Positions 44,666-54,148 of a stretch of 64,000 nt of DNA are shown one piece after another. Below the pieces are notes generated by a model, which saw only the letters and a program-made list of their open reading frames with translations, searched no databases and was not told the origin of the DNA. A program made the position numbers and the translations under genes. Source of the stretch: Ruminococcus sp. UBA1409 (GTDB lineage: Bacteria > Bacillota > Clostridia > Oscillospirales > Ruminococcaceae); assembly GCA_002305045.1 (NCBI GenBank), contig DBPX01000015.1:22823-86822 (forward strand). The letters are read 5' to 3'. Every line of letters begins with the position of its first letter. Position 1 is the stretch's first letter.

Positions 44666-44775
44666 AAAAAGCACCCCTTTCGAGTATCAATTTTACTCGC
44701 CGGGAGCTAAAATGCAAATCAGAGAAAGAAGATTGAAAAATTTTACACTTTGTATATTAGGAACATATTTTAATC

Positions 44776-44895
44776 TTATATCCTTGACTCATTTATAGCT
44801 TTCGCCCAGTTTTCCGTCGAGATTTTCGGGGCTCCGATATCCGTATTGAAAACTGCACAGATAAAGCCCACAACTAATGCCTTATGTTGTGCAGC
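44776..44895 (-). other. Orphan coding-like or structured stretch upstream of the ECF S gene
   Basis: On minus a stop-free stretch reads ALVVGFICAVFNTDIGAP followed by KISTENWAKAINESRI and a TAA at 44778-44776. It has no visible ribosome binding site or start and may be a decayed gene end. The same DNA can fold: CAGTTTTC pairs with GAAAACTG and CACAAC with GTTGTG. The rest of the gap (44666-44775) is AT-rich with nothing recognised. Confidence 0.3.
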
Positions 44896-44900
44896 CGGTA

Positions 44901-44943
44901 GAAATATAAAAATTCCGCCTTGACATTTACTGCCAAAGCGGAA
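44901..44943 (-). terminator. Intrinsic terminator after yebC
   Basis: A 13-bp stem with two G-T pairs (44931-44943 with 44913-44925), 5-nt loop and an AT-rich T-run on minus, 38 nt after yebC. Confidence 0.85.
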
Positions 44944-44980
44944 GCTGTTAATTCCGGCTCATTTAATTGTCAGAGTCGCC

Positions 44981-45724
44981 CTAGTCCTCGTCGGGAAGCT
45001 GGGGCATATTCCAGTTGTGGTGAACCTGCTGGACATCGTCGTTGTCGTCAAGAGCGTCAAGCAGAAGATTCATAAGCCTTATCTGGTTCTCGTCCTCGAG
45101 AGTGGTGTAGGTGGAGGGAATCATTGCCTCCTCTGCGGAAAGGACGGTGTAGCCCATGCTCCTTAGATTCTCCGAGACCGCAAACACCTGGTTGGGGTCG
45201 GTGGAGACCTCGATAGCCTCCTCCTCGACGCTGAAATCGTCAGCTCCCGACTCGAAGCAGTCCTCAATCAGCTTATCCTCGTCGCAGCCGTCGTTTTCAA
45301 GGGTTATAAGACCCTTTCTTGTGAACATGAAGGACACGCAGCCGGTTGTTCCCAGGTTGCCGCCGAATTTGTCAAAATAGTGCCTGACATCTCCTGCCGT
45401 CCTGTTTTTATTGTCGGTCAGACATTCAACTATCACGGCTATTCCGCCAGGTCCGTAGCCCTCGTAGGTCATCTGCTCGTAGTTGTTCTTGTCGCCCTCT
45501 CCGGCTGCCTTTTTTATAATCCTCTCGATGTTCTCATTGGGAACATTGTTTGCCTTCGCCTTTGATATTAAGTCCCTTAGCTTGGAGTTGGAGGCAGGGT
45601 CGGGTCCGCCCTCCTTTACGCATACCGATATCTCACGGCCTATTCTTGTAAAGACCTTCGCCTTTGCGCCGTCGGCAGCCTCCTTCTTGCGCTTGATATT
45701 GCTCCATTTAGAATGTCCAGACAT
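44981..45724 (-). CDS. YebC/PmpR-family (TACO1-like) translation/transcription factor
   Basis: The 247-residue protein starts with the universal MSGHSKWSNIKRKKEAADGA and contains KANNVPNENIERIIKKA, YEGYGPGGIAVIVE and KNRTAGDVRHYFDKFGGNLG. The family was named for DNA-binding regulators; recent work assigns many members to relief of ribosome stalling at proline-rich sequences. Which role applies here is unknown. It follows mrnC and probably ends the obgE operon. Confidence 0.95.
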   Translation of the reverse strand: MSGHSKWSNIKRKKEAADGAKAKVFTRIGREISVCVKEGGPDPASNSKLRDLISKAKANNVPNENIERIIKKAAGEGDKNNYEQMTYEGYGPGGIAVIVECLTDNKNRTAGDVRHYFDKFGGNLGTTGCVSFMFTRKGLITLENDGCDEDKLIEDCFESGADDFSVEEEAIEVSTDPNQVFAVSENLRSMGYTVLSAEEAMIPSTYTTLEDENQIRLMNLLLDALDDNDDVQQVHHNWNMPQLPDED

Positions 45725-45783
45725 ATAATAAATCCGCCTTTCTTACCTCTGATTGCCTGTTCCGGCGTTCTGCCGGTATATAT

Positions 45784-46212
45784 TTAAGTCTCCTCCGCCG
45801 TCTTAGTGTCGCTGCAAATAAGGAGCCTTCCTTTTTCTTGCCATATCATATCGAAAAGCTCGTCAAGCCTTTCCTTACGCCCTAAAAGCTCCAGCCAGCC
45901 GAAAAGGCACTCTAAGGAGGTCGCCTTTCTGTACTCCAGGACGCTTGAATGCTTAGGGACTGCGGCTGTGGTTGCGTTTCTGCCTCGTCTCAAAACGCCG
46001 GACTCCTCCTCGTCGAGAACAGGTGCAATTATCTCGCAGGCGGCAGACTGAAACTCTGCGCACACCAGCCTGACAGAAAGGCTGTGCAGCCTTCCGGCCG
46101 GCATGTTCCCGCAAATTAGAAGCCTCTTTCTTACAAGCTGCTCATATACGCTGTCCCCTAAGAACGCAAGAGCCAGCGGGCTGTAGAGATTTACAGCTCT
46201 TTTGTCAAGCAT
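45784..46212 (-). CDS. mrnC: Mini-ribonuclease 3 (23S rRNA 3'-maturation)
   Basis: Mini-III is an RNase III catalytic domain without dsRNA-binding domain, which trims 23S rRNA. The 142-residue product has PLALAFLGDSVYEQLVRKRL (catalytic Asp) and LECLFGWLELLGR (second acidic motif, ExxxG). It lies 20 nt after obgE. In Bacillus mrnC sits next to cysS; here it is placed with obgE and yebC. Confidence 0.93.
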   Translation of the reverse strand: MLDKRAVNLYSPLALAFLGDSVYEQLVRKRLLICGNMPAGRLHSLSVRLVCAEFQSAACEIIAPVLDEEESGVLRRGRNATTAAVPKHSSVLEYRKATSLECLFGWLELLGRKERLDELFDMIWQEKGRLLICSDTKTAEET

Positions 46213-46232
46213 AGACTCCGTTTTGACCCCTC

Positions 46233-47507
46233 CTAGCTTATATAGTCAAACTCAAGTCCGCATACCGCTACGGTGTCGCCGTCCCTGACGCCAAGCTCCT
46301 CCAGCCTGTCGATAATACCGCTGGACTTCAAAACCAGCTGAAGATGCTGCAAGGACTCGTAATCCTCCGGGTCGCACATCCTGATAATGCCCTCCAGCCA
46401 GTCCGCCTCGACGGCATACACGCCGTTATCGCAGGTAATCTCAAAGCTCTTGTCATCTGACAGCTCAGAGGGATTCCACTCGGGAAGCCCTGCCGTCTCA
46501 AAGGTCTTAATCGGGGGAAGCCCTTTAAGAAGCTCCCCCGCCTTTAGGACAAGCTCCCTTGTTCCCTGCGTGGTGGCTGCCGAGATTTTAAACAGGCTGT
46601 AGCCCTTAGAGGTTATAAACTCCTCAAACCGCTCAAGCTGCTCGGGCGCTGCAAGGTCGCACTTATTCGCCGCCACTATCTGCGGCGCCGCAGACAGCTC
46701 CTCGCTGAAGCTTTTAAGCTCGCCGTTTATTATCTTGAAGTCCTCGATAGGGTCCCTGCCCTCGCTTCCTGAGACATCAACAACATGGACTATCAGCCTG
46801 CACCGCTGGATATGGCGCAGAAACTCATGTCCCAGCCCGACGCCGTCGCTCGCACCCTCGATAAGACCGGGGATGTCAGCCATGACGAAGGACTCGCCGT
46901 CCCCCACTCTGACGACTCCCAAAACAGGAGACAGCGTTGTAAAGTGGTAGTTGGCTATCTTCGGCTTGGCAGAGGATACAACCGATATGAGCGTGGATTT
47001 TCCGACATTCGGGAAGCCCACAAGCCCTACATCGGCAAGCAGCCTAAGCTCAAGCTTTAGCTCAAGCCTTTGCCCCTTGAAGCCGGGCTTTGCAAACTTA
47101 GGTATCTGCCTTGTGGGAGTTGCGAAGCGGGCGTTTCCTCTGCCGCCACGGCCTCCCTTTGCTATTATCACCGGCTCGTCGCCGGACATATCCGCTATTA
47201 TCCTGCCGGAGGACAGCTCGCTCACTACTGTTCCCCTGGGGACCCTTATAATAAGGTCCTCGGCGCCCTTTCCCGAGCTGTTTTTAGGTCCCCCGTCGGC
47301 TCCACGCATGGCGGCGTACTTTCTTTTATATCTGAAATCAACAAGGGTGTTTAGATTGTCGTCCACCAAAAAGACGACATCTCCGCCCTTGCCGCCGTCT
47401 CCGCCGTCAGGTCCGCCGGCAGCCACATACTTTTCTCTGTGGAAGGAGACGCAGCCGTCCCCGCCGTCCCCGGCCTGGACGGTAATAACAACCTCATCTA
47501 CAAACAT
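46233..47507 (-). CDS. obgE: Obg GTPase (CgtA)
   Basis: ObgE is a ribosome-associated GTPase. The 424-residue protein shows the glycine-rich Obg fold (FHREKYVAAGGPDGGDGGKG), the G domain with VGLVGFPNVGKSTLI, DIPGLIEGASDGVGLG and ANKCD, and a C-terminal OCT domain (about 345-424). GGAG lies 8 nt before the ATG. It follows the rpmA terminator by 46 nt, the conserved rplU-prp-rpmA-obgE order. Confidence 0.97.
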   Translation of the reverse strand: MFVDEVVITVQAGDGGDGCVSFHREKYVAAGGPDGGDGGKGGDVVFLVDDNLNTLVDFRYKRKYAAMRGADGGPKNSSGKGAEDLIIRVPRGTVVSELSSGRIIADMSGDEPVIIAKGGRGGRGNARFATPTRQIPKFAKPGFKGQRLELKLELRLLADVGLVGFPNVGKSTLISVVSSAKPKIANYHFTTLSPVLGVVRVGDGESFVMADIPGLIEGASDGVGLGHEFLRHIQRCRLIVHVVDVSGSEGRDPIEDFKIINGELKSFSEELSAAPQIVAANKCDLAAPEQLERFEEFITSKGYSLFKISAATTQGTRELVLKAGELLKGLPPIKTFETAGLPEWNPSELSDDKSFEITCDNGVYAVEADWLEGIIRMCDPEDYESLQHLQLVLKSSGIIDRLEELGVRDGDTVAVCGLEFDYIS

Positions 47508-47553
47508 CTAACTGCATCTCCTTTCCCGAGCGGCAAGCCTTTTCCACACAAGA

Positions 47554-47581
47554 ACCCCCAAGCAGAGTGAAGCTTGGGGGT
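47554..47581 (-). terminator. Hairpin after rpmA (likely partial terminator)
   Basis: A perfect 10-bp GC-rich stem (47572-47581 with 47554-47563), 8-nt loop, but the following sequence is TCTTGTG with few T residues. It may only reduce readthrough into obgE. Confidence 0.6.
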
Positions 47582-47596
47582 CATAGCTCATAAGAA

Positions 47597-47878
47597 TTAT
47601 TCGGCTGGGTATACGCTGACCTTTTTCCTGTCCCGTCCCATCCGCTCGAATCTTACGATTCCGTCAACCTTTGAATAAAGAGTATCGTCCGAGCCGATTC
47701 CGACATTCTCTCCGGGGTGGATATGAGTACCCCTCTGACGGTAGAGAATGTTTCCGGCGAGAACGAACTGACCATCCGCCCTCTTGGCGCCAAGCCTCTT
47801 TGATTCTGAATCTCGTCCGTTCTTGGTTGAGCTGACACCCTTTTTATGGGCGAAGAACTGCATACTGATTCTTAGCAT
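47597..47878 (-). CDS. rpmA: 50S ribosomal protein L27 with cleavable N-terminal extension
   Basis: The 93-residue protein starts [20 protein letters not shown]. In Firmicutes L27 the short leader up to QFF is removed by Prp so that the mature protein starts AHKKG, next to the peptidyl transferase centre. This leader is present. GGAAGG lies 5-8 nt before two adjacent ATGs (47881, 47878); the second gives the family start. It is the last gene of rplU-prp-rpmA. Confidence 0.96.
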   Translation of the reverse strand: MLRISMQFFAHKKGVSSTKNGRDSESKRLGAKRADGQFVLAGNILYRQRGTHIHPGENVGIGSDDTLYSKVDGIVRFERMGRDRKKVSVYPAE

Positions 47879-47933
47879 CATCGTGACCTTCCTTTCTTCC
47901 GGGCGGCACCCCAAATCCTGCGGGATGCGCCAA

Positions 47934-48263
47934 TTAACATTCTGATAGGAAAACTACCTTTAAATTTTCAGAAAACTCCTTTTCAAGCTCGGCAAGGTGG
48001 GCGTACAGACTATATGCAAGCCTGTCCCAATCCCGATTCAGCGAGCCGGGATAAGCTTTGCAAACAAGCTCACCGTCCCCCGGGACTGCGGTTTCAAGCT
48101 CCAAGCCGAACTGCTCGCTCATTGTATTGACGCTTAGCATGACGGCGGAGGAAACGCTTGCACAGACAATATCCGAGCCTGCCTCCTTATAGCCTGAATG
48201 ACCGCTGATTTTAAAGCCGGTTATCCTGCCATCCGAGTCTGTGAAAAAGCCGGCGGTAATCAT
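47934..48263 (-). CDS. prp: Ribosomal-processing cysteine protease Prp
   Basis: Prp removes the N-terminal extension of L27. The 109-residue protein has the catalytic pair in [20 protein letters not shown] (His and Cys). Its ATG overlaps the rplU stop as TAATG, so translation is coupled. The tail [13 protein letters not shown] is longer by a few residues than usual. Confidence 0.96.
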   Translation of the reverse strand: MITAGFFTDSDGRITGFKISGHSGYKEAGSDIVCASVSSAVMLSVNTMSEQFGLELETAVPGDGELVCKAYPGSLNRDWDRLAYSLYAHLAELEKEFSENLKVVFLSEC

Positions 48264-48577
48264 TAAGCCTTTATCGCTTCGATTCTTACCTGAGTGTAGG
48301 GCTGCCTATGTCCCTGCTTCTTGTGAGAGGAGCCCTTCTTCGGCTTATAGGTGAAAACTGTTATCTTCTTAGCCTTGCCGTTTTTAAGGACCTTAGCGTC
48401 TACCGTGACGCCCGAAAGATAGGGCGCTCCTACATCGGTCCTCTCGCCGTCAGAATAAGCCATTACCTTATCGAAGGTTATGTTCTCGTCGGCGCTGACA
48501 TCAAGCTTCTCGATAAAGAGGACATCGCCCTCTCTTACCTGGTACTGCTTTCCGCCCGTCTCAATAACTGCGTACAT
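48263..48577 (-). CDS. rplU: 50S ribosomal protein L21
   Basis: The 104-residue protein starts [20 protein letters not shown] and has the basic [20 protein letters not shown], the L21 signature. The ATG at 48577 directly follows an in-frame TTG; the ATG is chosen. It is the first gene of the rplU-prp-rpmA operon with a consensus promoter and a structured leader of about 125 nt. Confidence 0.97.
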   Translation of the reverse strand: MYAVIETGGKQYQVREGDVLFIEKLDVSADENITFDKVMAYSDGERTDVGAPYLSGVTVDAKVLKNGKAKKITVFTYKPKKGSSHKKQGHRQPYTQVRIEAIKA

Positions 48578-48701
48578 CAACTGGCACCTGCCTTTACTTT
48601 AAAACTCGCTGTGCTTCGGCGCAGATTCGCCGATTTGCGGGAGCTTCCTGCGAAAATCCCCCAAAGGGCGCAATCCGGCTTCAGAGCCGAACACAAGCGG
48701 C
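48578..48701 (-). promoter_or_regulatory. Structured rplU leader (possible L21 autoregulatory leader)
   Basis: The transcript leader contains CGGCTCTGAAGCCG hairpin and a larger GC-rich fold built on GCGCC/GGCGAATCTGCGCC arms. Firmicutes rplU operons often carry an L21 leader motif; I could not match the consensus reliably. Confidence 0.35.
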
Positions 48702-48707
48702 CTAAAA

Positions 48708-48736
48708 ATAATACCACGATACGGTGTGTATTTCAA
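48708..48736 (-). promoter_or_regulatory. SigA promoter of rplU-prp-rpmA
   Basis: TTGAAA (48736-48731), 17-nt spacer, TATTAT (48713-48708). The -35 lies 28 bp after the clpE-like stop codon. Confidence 0.8.
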
Positions 48737-48763
48737 TGCATTTTAAGAAAATTCACAGAAAAT

Positions 48764-51046
48764 TTACAATTTCTCTGCCGTGACGACTATCCTGCCGTCC
48801 TCTGCGGAAACATTAATGGCTTTAAGCCTTACATCCTCGTCAATCAGGATATTAGCTATCTTATCCTCGACCTCACGGCGGATTATCCTGCGAATATCCC
48901 TGGCGCCGTACTTGTCGCTGTACGCCATCTTGGCGACGGCAAGCTCTGCCGCCCTGTCAAAGCTCAGGGCGATCTCCCTTTCCTTCAGAGGAGCCGTCAT
49001 CTCGTCAAGCATAAGGTGTGCTATATCGGCATAGTTTTCCTCGCTGAGAGGATTGAACACCACTATCTCATCGACACGGCTTATAAACTCGGGACGCAAA
49101 AACTCCCTAAGGCCCTTTATCGCCCTGTCCCTTGAAATCTCCGCCTTGGTCTTGTCAAAGCCTATGCCGAAGCTCTTGTCGGTTGAGCCTGCGTTTGAAG
49201 TCATTATGATGACAGTGTTCTCAAAGGATACGCTTCTTCCCTGAGCGTCGTTGACACGACCCTCGTCAAGAATCTGCAAAAGTATGTTCATGACATCGGG
49301 GTGAGCCTTTTCAATCTCGTCAAAGAGTATGACCGAGTAGGGCTTTCTTCTTACCTTCTCGGTGAGCTGTCCCGCCTCGTCGTAGCCTACATAGCCCGGA
49401 GGCGAGCCTATAAGCCTTGAGACGGTGTGCTTTTCCATATACTCCGACATATCTATCCTTATAAGAGGCTCGGTGGCGTCAAACAGGGACGCCGCAAGGG
49501 TCTTTGCAAGCTCGGTCTTTCCGACGCCGGTGGGTCCTACGAATATAAAGGACGCCGGACGGCGCCTGGAGCTAAGCTGCACCCTGGTCCTCTTTATTGC
49601 GGCGCAGACAAGGTCAATAGCCTCCGGCTGACCGACGACCTTTTTGCTAAGCTCGTCGTGGAGGCTTCTTATCTTTGCGTACTCCGACTCGACTATCTTG
49701 CTGGCTGGAATACCCGTCCACAGCTCGATGACCTTTGAAAGGTCGTACTCGGTGACCTTTACCTTATCAGCCTCCGCCTTGGCGGCATCAAACTCGTTTT
49801 GAAGCTGCGAGAGCCTTGATTTAGCCTCCGCTATCTTCTCATAGTCGGGGTTTTCCTCCTCCTCGAGCTTAGCAAGCGAGGCTCTTTCGCCCTCCAGAAG
49901 CTCGCCAAGCCTCAGCGACTCCGCAATTGCGGGGCTTGCTATGCTTGCGCCGGCACAAGCCTCGTCTAAAAGGTCTATAGCCTTGTCGGGCAGGAAGCGG
50001 TTGTTTATATATCTTTCGGAAAGGACCGCACACATCCTAAGAGCATAGTCTGAAATCCTTACATGGTGGAAGTCCTCGTAATACTTTCTGATTCCCATCA
50101 GCACGCCGACGGTGTCCTCTACGGTAGGCTCAGCTACGGTGACCGGCTGGAACCTTCTTTCAAGCGCAGAATCCTTCTCGATGTACTTTCTGTACTCGTT
50201 GAAGGTGGTGGCTCCTATGACCTGGACCTCGCCTCTTGACAGAGCCGGCTTCATGATATTAGCGGCGTTCATAGCGCCCTCGCTGTCGCCGGTGCCGACA
50301 AGGTTGTGTACCTCGTCGATAAACAGGATGGCGTTGCCCTCCTGCTTGACATCCTGCAAAAGACCCTTTACCCTGCTCTCAAACTGGCCCCTGAACTGCG
50401 TTCCCGCAACCAGCGCCGTGAGGTCAAGGAGGTAAAGCTGCTTGTTTTTTAGGCTGTAGGGAACATCCCCGGAGGCTATTTTCTGGGCTATGCCCTCGGC
50501 TATGGCAGTCTTTCCGACTCCCGGCTCGCCGATGAGGCAGGGGTTGTTCTTCTGCCTGCGGGAGAGTATCTGAAGCACCCTTGCTATCTCCCTGTCCCGT
50601 CCTACGATTCTGTCAAGCTTGCCCTCGGCTGCTCTTTGGGTCAGGTTAATGCAGTATACCCCCAGGAATTTAAGCTCCTTTTTGCCCTTGGGAGCCTCCT
50701 CCCTTCCCTGCTGTCTCTTTTCACGGCGGGAGGTCCTGTCGGAGCCGTCCTGCTCAGCCGAGCCGTCCTTATCGTTTTGGGACATCTTGCCAAATATATT
50801 TGAGATGAAGCCGGGCATAGCCCCGGTGCCTCCCATCTCGAAGGAGTCGCCGTCGCCCGCCATTGCCTCGGAGAACGCCTCGAGGTCCTCGTCGGTAATC
50901 CCCATCTGGCGCATATACTCGTTCACCTGGGGAATCCCAAGCTCCTTAGCGCAGATAAGGCAAAGCCCCTCGTTTTTCTTCTCGTTTCCGTTCATAGTGG
51001 ATATAAAAACCGCCGCAGGTCTTTTTTTGCATCTTGAACAAAGCAT
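48764..51046 (-). CDS. Clp ATPase with N-terminal zinc finger (ClpE-like)
   Basis: The 760-residue HSP100 ATPase has two AAA modules: Walker [10 protein letters not shown] with IDEVHNLVG, and [15 protein letters not shown] with [13 protein letters not shown]. The middle domain is about 350-430. The N-terminus [14 protein letters not shown] with a second CLIC pair is a zinc finger as in ClpE; the double Clp-N repeat of ClpC is missing. Such unfoldases feed ClpP. No ClpP-loop proof was sought; clpP is not in the window. I saw no CtsR- or CIRCE-like operator in the 157-nt gap upstream. Confidence 0.85.
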   Translation of the reverse strand: MLCSRCKKRPAAVFISTMNGNEKKNEGLCLICAKELGIPQVNEYMRQMGITDEDLEAFSEAMAGDGDSFEMGGTGAMPGFISNIFGKMSQNDKDGSAEQDGSDRTSRREKRQQGREEAPKGKKELKFLGVYCINLTQRAAEGKLDRIVGRDREIARVLQILSRRQKNNPCLIGEPGVGKTAIAEGIAQKIASGDVPYSLKNKQLYLLDLTALVAGTQFRGQFESRVKGLLQDVKQEGNAILFIDEVHNLVGTGDSEGAMNAANIMKPALSRGEVQVIGATTFNEYRKYIEKDSALERRFQPVTVAEPTVEDTVGVLMGIRKYYEDFHHVRISDYALRMCAVLSERYINNRFLPDKAIDLLDEACAGASIASPAIAESLRLGELLEGERASLAKLEEEENPDYEKIAEAKSRLSQLQNEFDAAKAEADKVKVTEYDLSKVIELWTGIPASKIVESEYAKIRSLHDELSKKVVGQPEAIDLVCAAIKRTRVQLSSRRRPASFIFVGPTGVGKTELAKTLAASLFDATEPLIRIDMSEYMEKHTVSRLIGSPPGYVGYDEAGQLTEKVRRKPYSVILFDEIEKAHPDVMNILLQILDEGRVNDAQGRSVSFENTVIIMTSNAGSTDKSFGIGFDKTKAEISRDRAIKGLREFLRPEFISRVDEIVVFNPLSEENYADIAHLMLDEMTAPLKEREIALSFDRAAELAVAKMAYSDKYGARDIRRIIRREVEDKIANILIDEDVRLKAINVSAEDGRIVVTAEKL

Positions 51047-51203
51047 ATAAAATCATCCTTTTTCCCGTCTGGGATTAATATATTCAAATCGGTCAACCCA
51101 TCCCGCCGCCCGAACATTACGGCAGGGCACAGTCTGACCATGATAACATCGCCTAGTCTAGGATAACTCCGAAAAGTGATAAACAAATGATAAAATAATA
51201 AAA

Positions 51204-52109
51204 CTATCCGCCGATGGCAAGCACCGGGTCGAAGCTGTAAATCCTCGAGAAAATCCAGCTTTTAAGCACGGTTTCGCTGTTGAAGAATATTAGCGAGTCG
51301 CCGGTGAAGCCTATTAGCGCCTTTACGGCAAGAGCCAGCACGAAGATAAACACCACGCCCTCCAACGCTCCCAGCGCACCGCCCAGAAGGGCGTTTATAG
51401 GGCCTATAAGCGGGATTTTGTTTGCAAGCCTGAAGGCGTCCGCAAGAGGGTTTATTATAAGCCTGAGAATAAACATCATCAGTATGAAAACGACCGCCTT
51501 TATCAGCCATACCGCAATCGGGGCGACAAGGTTTTCCTCCGCATACACGGCAGCGTCCTCCTTTGTCCCGGTGATGAACATAATCGCCACCTCGGACATC
51601 CTCTCGGCAGCCCCGCCGACAGTCTCAAGCGCACTCTTAATATACTCCGAGGAGATTACATCACCCATAAGAGCGTCCAAAACGGCGGGAGTCACGCTCT
51701 GCTCAACTCCCCGCCTTATCTCCTCCTCACTGTCAGGAGAGCCGTTTTTCCTTATCTCGCTGGCAAGTCTGGAGTAAAAATCGTCGTCCTCCTCGATTAT
51801 AGCCTCCACCTCGTCGGAGGTCATCTCCACGCCGTAGCCGCCGCCGGAAACGGCAGCCAGGACTATCCCCGCCGGGTTTTTGCTGCTTGCGTTCTCAGAA
51901 AAGGAGGACAGAATCCTCTCCTTTATGAAGCTGTCGTAGATATAGGGAGCCGCAGCCTCAGCCGTAAACCAGCTCACAAAAAACGCCGCCGCTATCAAGA
52001 CAATGTACACTGCGCTTCTTAAAAGCCCTCTTTTTGCGCCTGTGTACAAAAAGATGAGCATTACTGCTACCGTACATATGTCGTAAAACAAATAAAGCCT
52101 ATCTGTCAC
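51204..52109 (-). CDS. CvpA-family membrane protein
   Basis: The 301-residue protein starts with a hydrophobic helix and GAKRGLLRSAVYIVL, the CvpA signature; a second hydrophobic pair near the end has LRLINPLADAF-like text (LRLIINPLADAFRLA) and PLIGPINALLGGALGALEG, typical of CvpA/YshB. A long insert of about 120 residues (acidic, EEEIRRGVEQSVTPAV) lies between and probably faces outside. CvpA was linked to colicin V export in E. coli; in Firmicutes its role is unknown, likely envelope related. The start is a GTG behind GGAGG. Confidence 0.8.
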   Translation of the reverse strand: MTDRLYLFYDICTVAVMLIFLYTGAKRGLLRSAVYIVLIAAAFFVSWFTAEAAAPYIYDSFIKERILSSFSENASSKNPAGIVLAAVSGGGYGVEMTSDEVEAIIEEDDDFYSRLASEIRKNGSPDSEEEIRRGVEQSVTPAVLDALMGDVISSEYIKSALETVGGAAERMSEVAIMFITGTKEDAAVYAEENLVAPIAVWLIKAVVFILMMFILRLIINPLADAFRLANKIPLIGPINALLGGALGALEGVVFIFVLALAVKALIGFTGDSLIFFNSETVLKSWIFSRIYSFDPVLAIGG

Positions 52110-52142
52110 TGACTTCCTCCAATATTTTTCCGAGCGGTATAA

Positions 52143-53333
52143 TCAGCCTATCCCGCCGGAGTCGTTAAGCGAATATTTTTCAATGCTGCTATAGCTTTTC
52201 AGGTAGATATTCTCCCCTACGACGGCAAAGCTGTTATACTCCCTGCCAAGCGAATATGAGCTTATAAGTATTCCGCCCGAGCTGTAGCAGTCAAGCCTTG
52301 ACCCGGTACTAATATATACCCTGCCGCCGGATATGTCAATATGGCTGATTTTTTCCTGGTAGTCAAGCTGGACTGTCCCCTCTCCTGAGTCGCTGTAGAG
52401 GGTGACATAGCTTGATTTGCCGTCTATAGAGGACAGCTCGACCGCCGCAATGCCGTCTCCTATGGCGTAGCTTGATATATCATAGCTATAGTCCGACGAG
52501 TACGCAAGGCTGCAATTCTCGTCATAGTAATAAACCCCGGTGTCTCCTATCAGCCAGAAGCCGCCGTGTCCCGTATAGCCTATACCCAGAGCCAGAGTCT
52601 CAACCGGGTCGGTTTTGGCGATAATCTCCCTTTTCCCGATGTCAAACACCCTGACGGTTGTCCTTATGCTGCCGCCCTGAGCATAAACAGAGGACACTGC
52701 TATTTTGTCCTCCGAATCTGAAAAGCCGGCGGCAGTTATATAGTTGCCGTCTCCCCAGCTGTAGAGCTTGGAGCCGTTTTTATCGTATACAGTTAAAAGT
52801 GAGGGGTATCTGTCGGTGGAGGTTACAACCGCCGCACCGCCCCTGTCCCCGAGAGCGGCGTAGAGAATCTGGTCGTCCAGCCTGTGGGAAAACGCCTCCG
52901 ACTTTTTTGTTATCACTGTAAAGGAATAGCCGCCCATATCATAGGCGAGCGCCCTTTTGCCCTCGGTTAGAATAACAGGGCTTCCGTAGGTGAGATAGGA
53001 GGAAAAAAGCTCCTCGCCGCCGCTGTCAAGAGTGGTAAGGTAGTTGTCCTGATAAATGGCAAGGCAGTCGCTCATGGGAGCTATCAGGACATTTACCTTC
53101 CTTGATATATCTATAGGAAAGCTCTCCACCCTTTCCTCCTGATTGCCGCCGGTTATGAAGTTTCTTTGGAGCACTCCCTCAAGCTCGGGAAGCCAGAGAC
53201 TTCGGGATAGGTATATCGCCATGACTATAACGATAAACACGCCTACCGTCACGGCGTTTTTTATATATCTTTTTCTCTTGCGGCTCCTGCGGAGCTTCCG
53301 CATGTCGTTTTCATAAGCCTCCATCGAAGCCAT
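52143..53333 (-). CDS. DUF5711 family protein (membrane-anchored beta-propeller)
   Basis: The 396-residue protein has a basic N-terminus (RRSRKRKRYIKNA), one transmembrane helix (about 28-45) and a large extracellular part of repeated beta strands that resembles a propeller (repeats such as LAIYQDNYLTTLDSGGEELF and ILISSYSLGREYNSFAVVGE). This matches the DUF5711 proteins of Oscillospiraceae and Lachnospiraceae, which have no known function. The gap to the CvpA gene is 33 nt, so both are probably co-transcribed. Confidence 0.7.
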   Translation of the reverse strand: MASMEAYENDMRKLRRSRKRKRYIKNAVTVGVFIVIVMAIYLSRSLWLPELEGVLQRNFITGGNQEERVESFPIDISRKVNVLIAPMSDCLAIYQDNYLTTLDSGGEELFSSYLTYGSPVILTEGKRALAYDMGGYSFTVITKKSEAFSHRLDDQILYAALGDRGGAAVVTSTDRYPSLLTVYDKNGSKLYSWGDGNYITAAGFSDSEDKIAVSSVYAQGGSIRTTVRVFDIGKREIIAKTDPVETLALGIGYTGHGGFWLIGDTGVYYYDENCSLAYSSDYSYDISSYAIGDGIAAVELSSIDGKSSYVTLYSDSGEGTVQLDYQEKISHIDISGGRVYISTGSRLDCYSSGGILISSYSLGREYNSFAVVGENIYLKSYSSIEKYSLNDSGGIG

Positions 53334-53371
53334 AGCCTTGACGCCCTCCCTTTAATATATTGTAATCGCAG

Positions 53372-54127
53372 TCAGTCGTAGAACACACGGTTTAGATAGA
53401 GTCCGTGAGCCGGCACCGTCTTTCCGGCACGGGTCCTGTCCTTAGATTTTATTATCTTGGGGATAGAATCCTGTGAAAGCTTGCCGTCGTTAATAAAAAG
53501 AAGCGTTCCGACCATTATCCTTACCATGTTGTACAAAAAGCCGTCCCCTGATACTGTAAACTCCACTATATCGCCGGACCTCGACACATCAAAGGAAAAC
53601 ACCGTTCTTACAGTCTCCTCCTTGTCGGTGTCAGAGGAGCAAAAAGCCTTGAAGTCATGCCTTCCTATAAAATCCTTAGCCGCAAGGTCGAGCTTTTTTT
53701 CATCAATAGGATACCAGCTTCTGAATATCCTATTCTCATAAAAGGGATTTCTTATCTCCGAGTTGTGTATTTTGTAGACATATTCCTTCCCGGAGCAGTC
53801 AAACCTTGCGTGAAAATTCCCGCCGACCCTCCGGCAGGAGAGTATGGAAATATCCTTGGGAAGAACTCCGTTGAGTCCGAAAATTAGCCCTCTTTCGTTT
53901 ATCGGGCTTTTTAGGCTGACCGAGAAGATGAAGCTGTTGGCGTGGACTCCTGCGTCTGTCCTTGAGCAGCCGTTTATCTCAGCCCTTTCGCCTAAGAGCC
54001 GGAATATTCCCTCCTCGACGGTCTGCTGAATAGTCGCTATGCCGTTTTTCTGCTTTTGAAAGCCGTGATACCTTGTCCCGCAGAAGGACATCTCCACCAT
54101 AAAATTAACCTCTTGCGAGCCGTTCAT
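53372..54127 (-). CDS. truA: tRNA pseudouridine(38-40) synthase
   Basis: TruA modifies U38-U40 in anticodon arms. The catalytic Asp is in INGCSRTDAGVHA near residue 60; FCGTRYHGFQKQKNG and the C-terminal GDGFLYNMVRIMVGTLL and DRTRAGKTVPAHGLYL are conserved. Two starts are possible: the ATG at 54127 (AAAGGTG upstream), chosen, or the ATG at 54100 (AGAGG upstream). It follows ecfT by 21 nt, the classical ecfA-ecfA-ecfT-truA order. Confidence 0.95.
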   Translation of the reverse strand: MNGSQEVNFMVEMSFCGTRYHGFQKQKNGIATIQQTVEEGIFRLLGERAEINGCSRTDAGVHANSFIFSVSLKSPINERGLIFGLNGVLPKDISILSCRRVGGNFHARFDCSGKEYVYKIHNSEIRNPFYENRIFRSWYPIDEKKLDLAAKDFIGRHDFKAFCSSDTDKEETVRTVFSFDVSRSGDIVEFTVSGDGFLYNMVRIMVGTLLFINDGKLSQDSIPKIIKSKDRTRAGKTVPAHGLYLNRVFYD

Positions 54128-54148
54128 GCTATTCACCTTTAAAGCCTG

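Noticed and set aside
43985..44674. GTG at 44674 as start of the ECF S component
   Set aside because: The GTG is part of the AAAGGGGTG ribosome binding site; the ATG at 44665 has proper spacing.
48308..49135. Open frame of 275 codons on plus across rplU and the clpE-like gene
   Set aside because: It crosses the rplU promoter and two real genes in antisense; no start signal.
51047..51203. CIRCE or CtsR operator upstream of the clpE-like gene
   Set aside because: No inverted TTAGCACTC repeat and no GGTCAAA direct repeats were seen in this gap.
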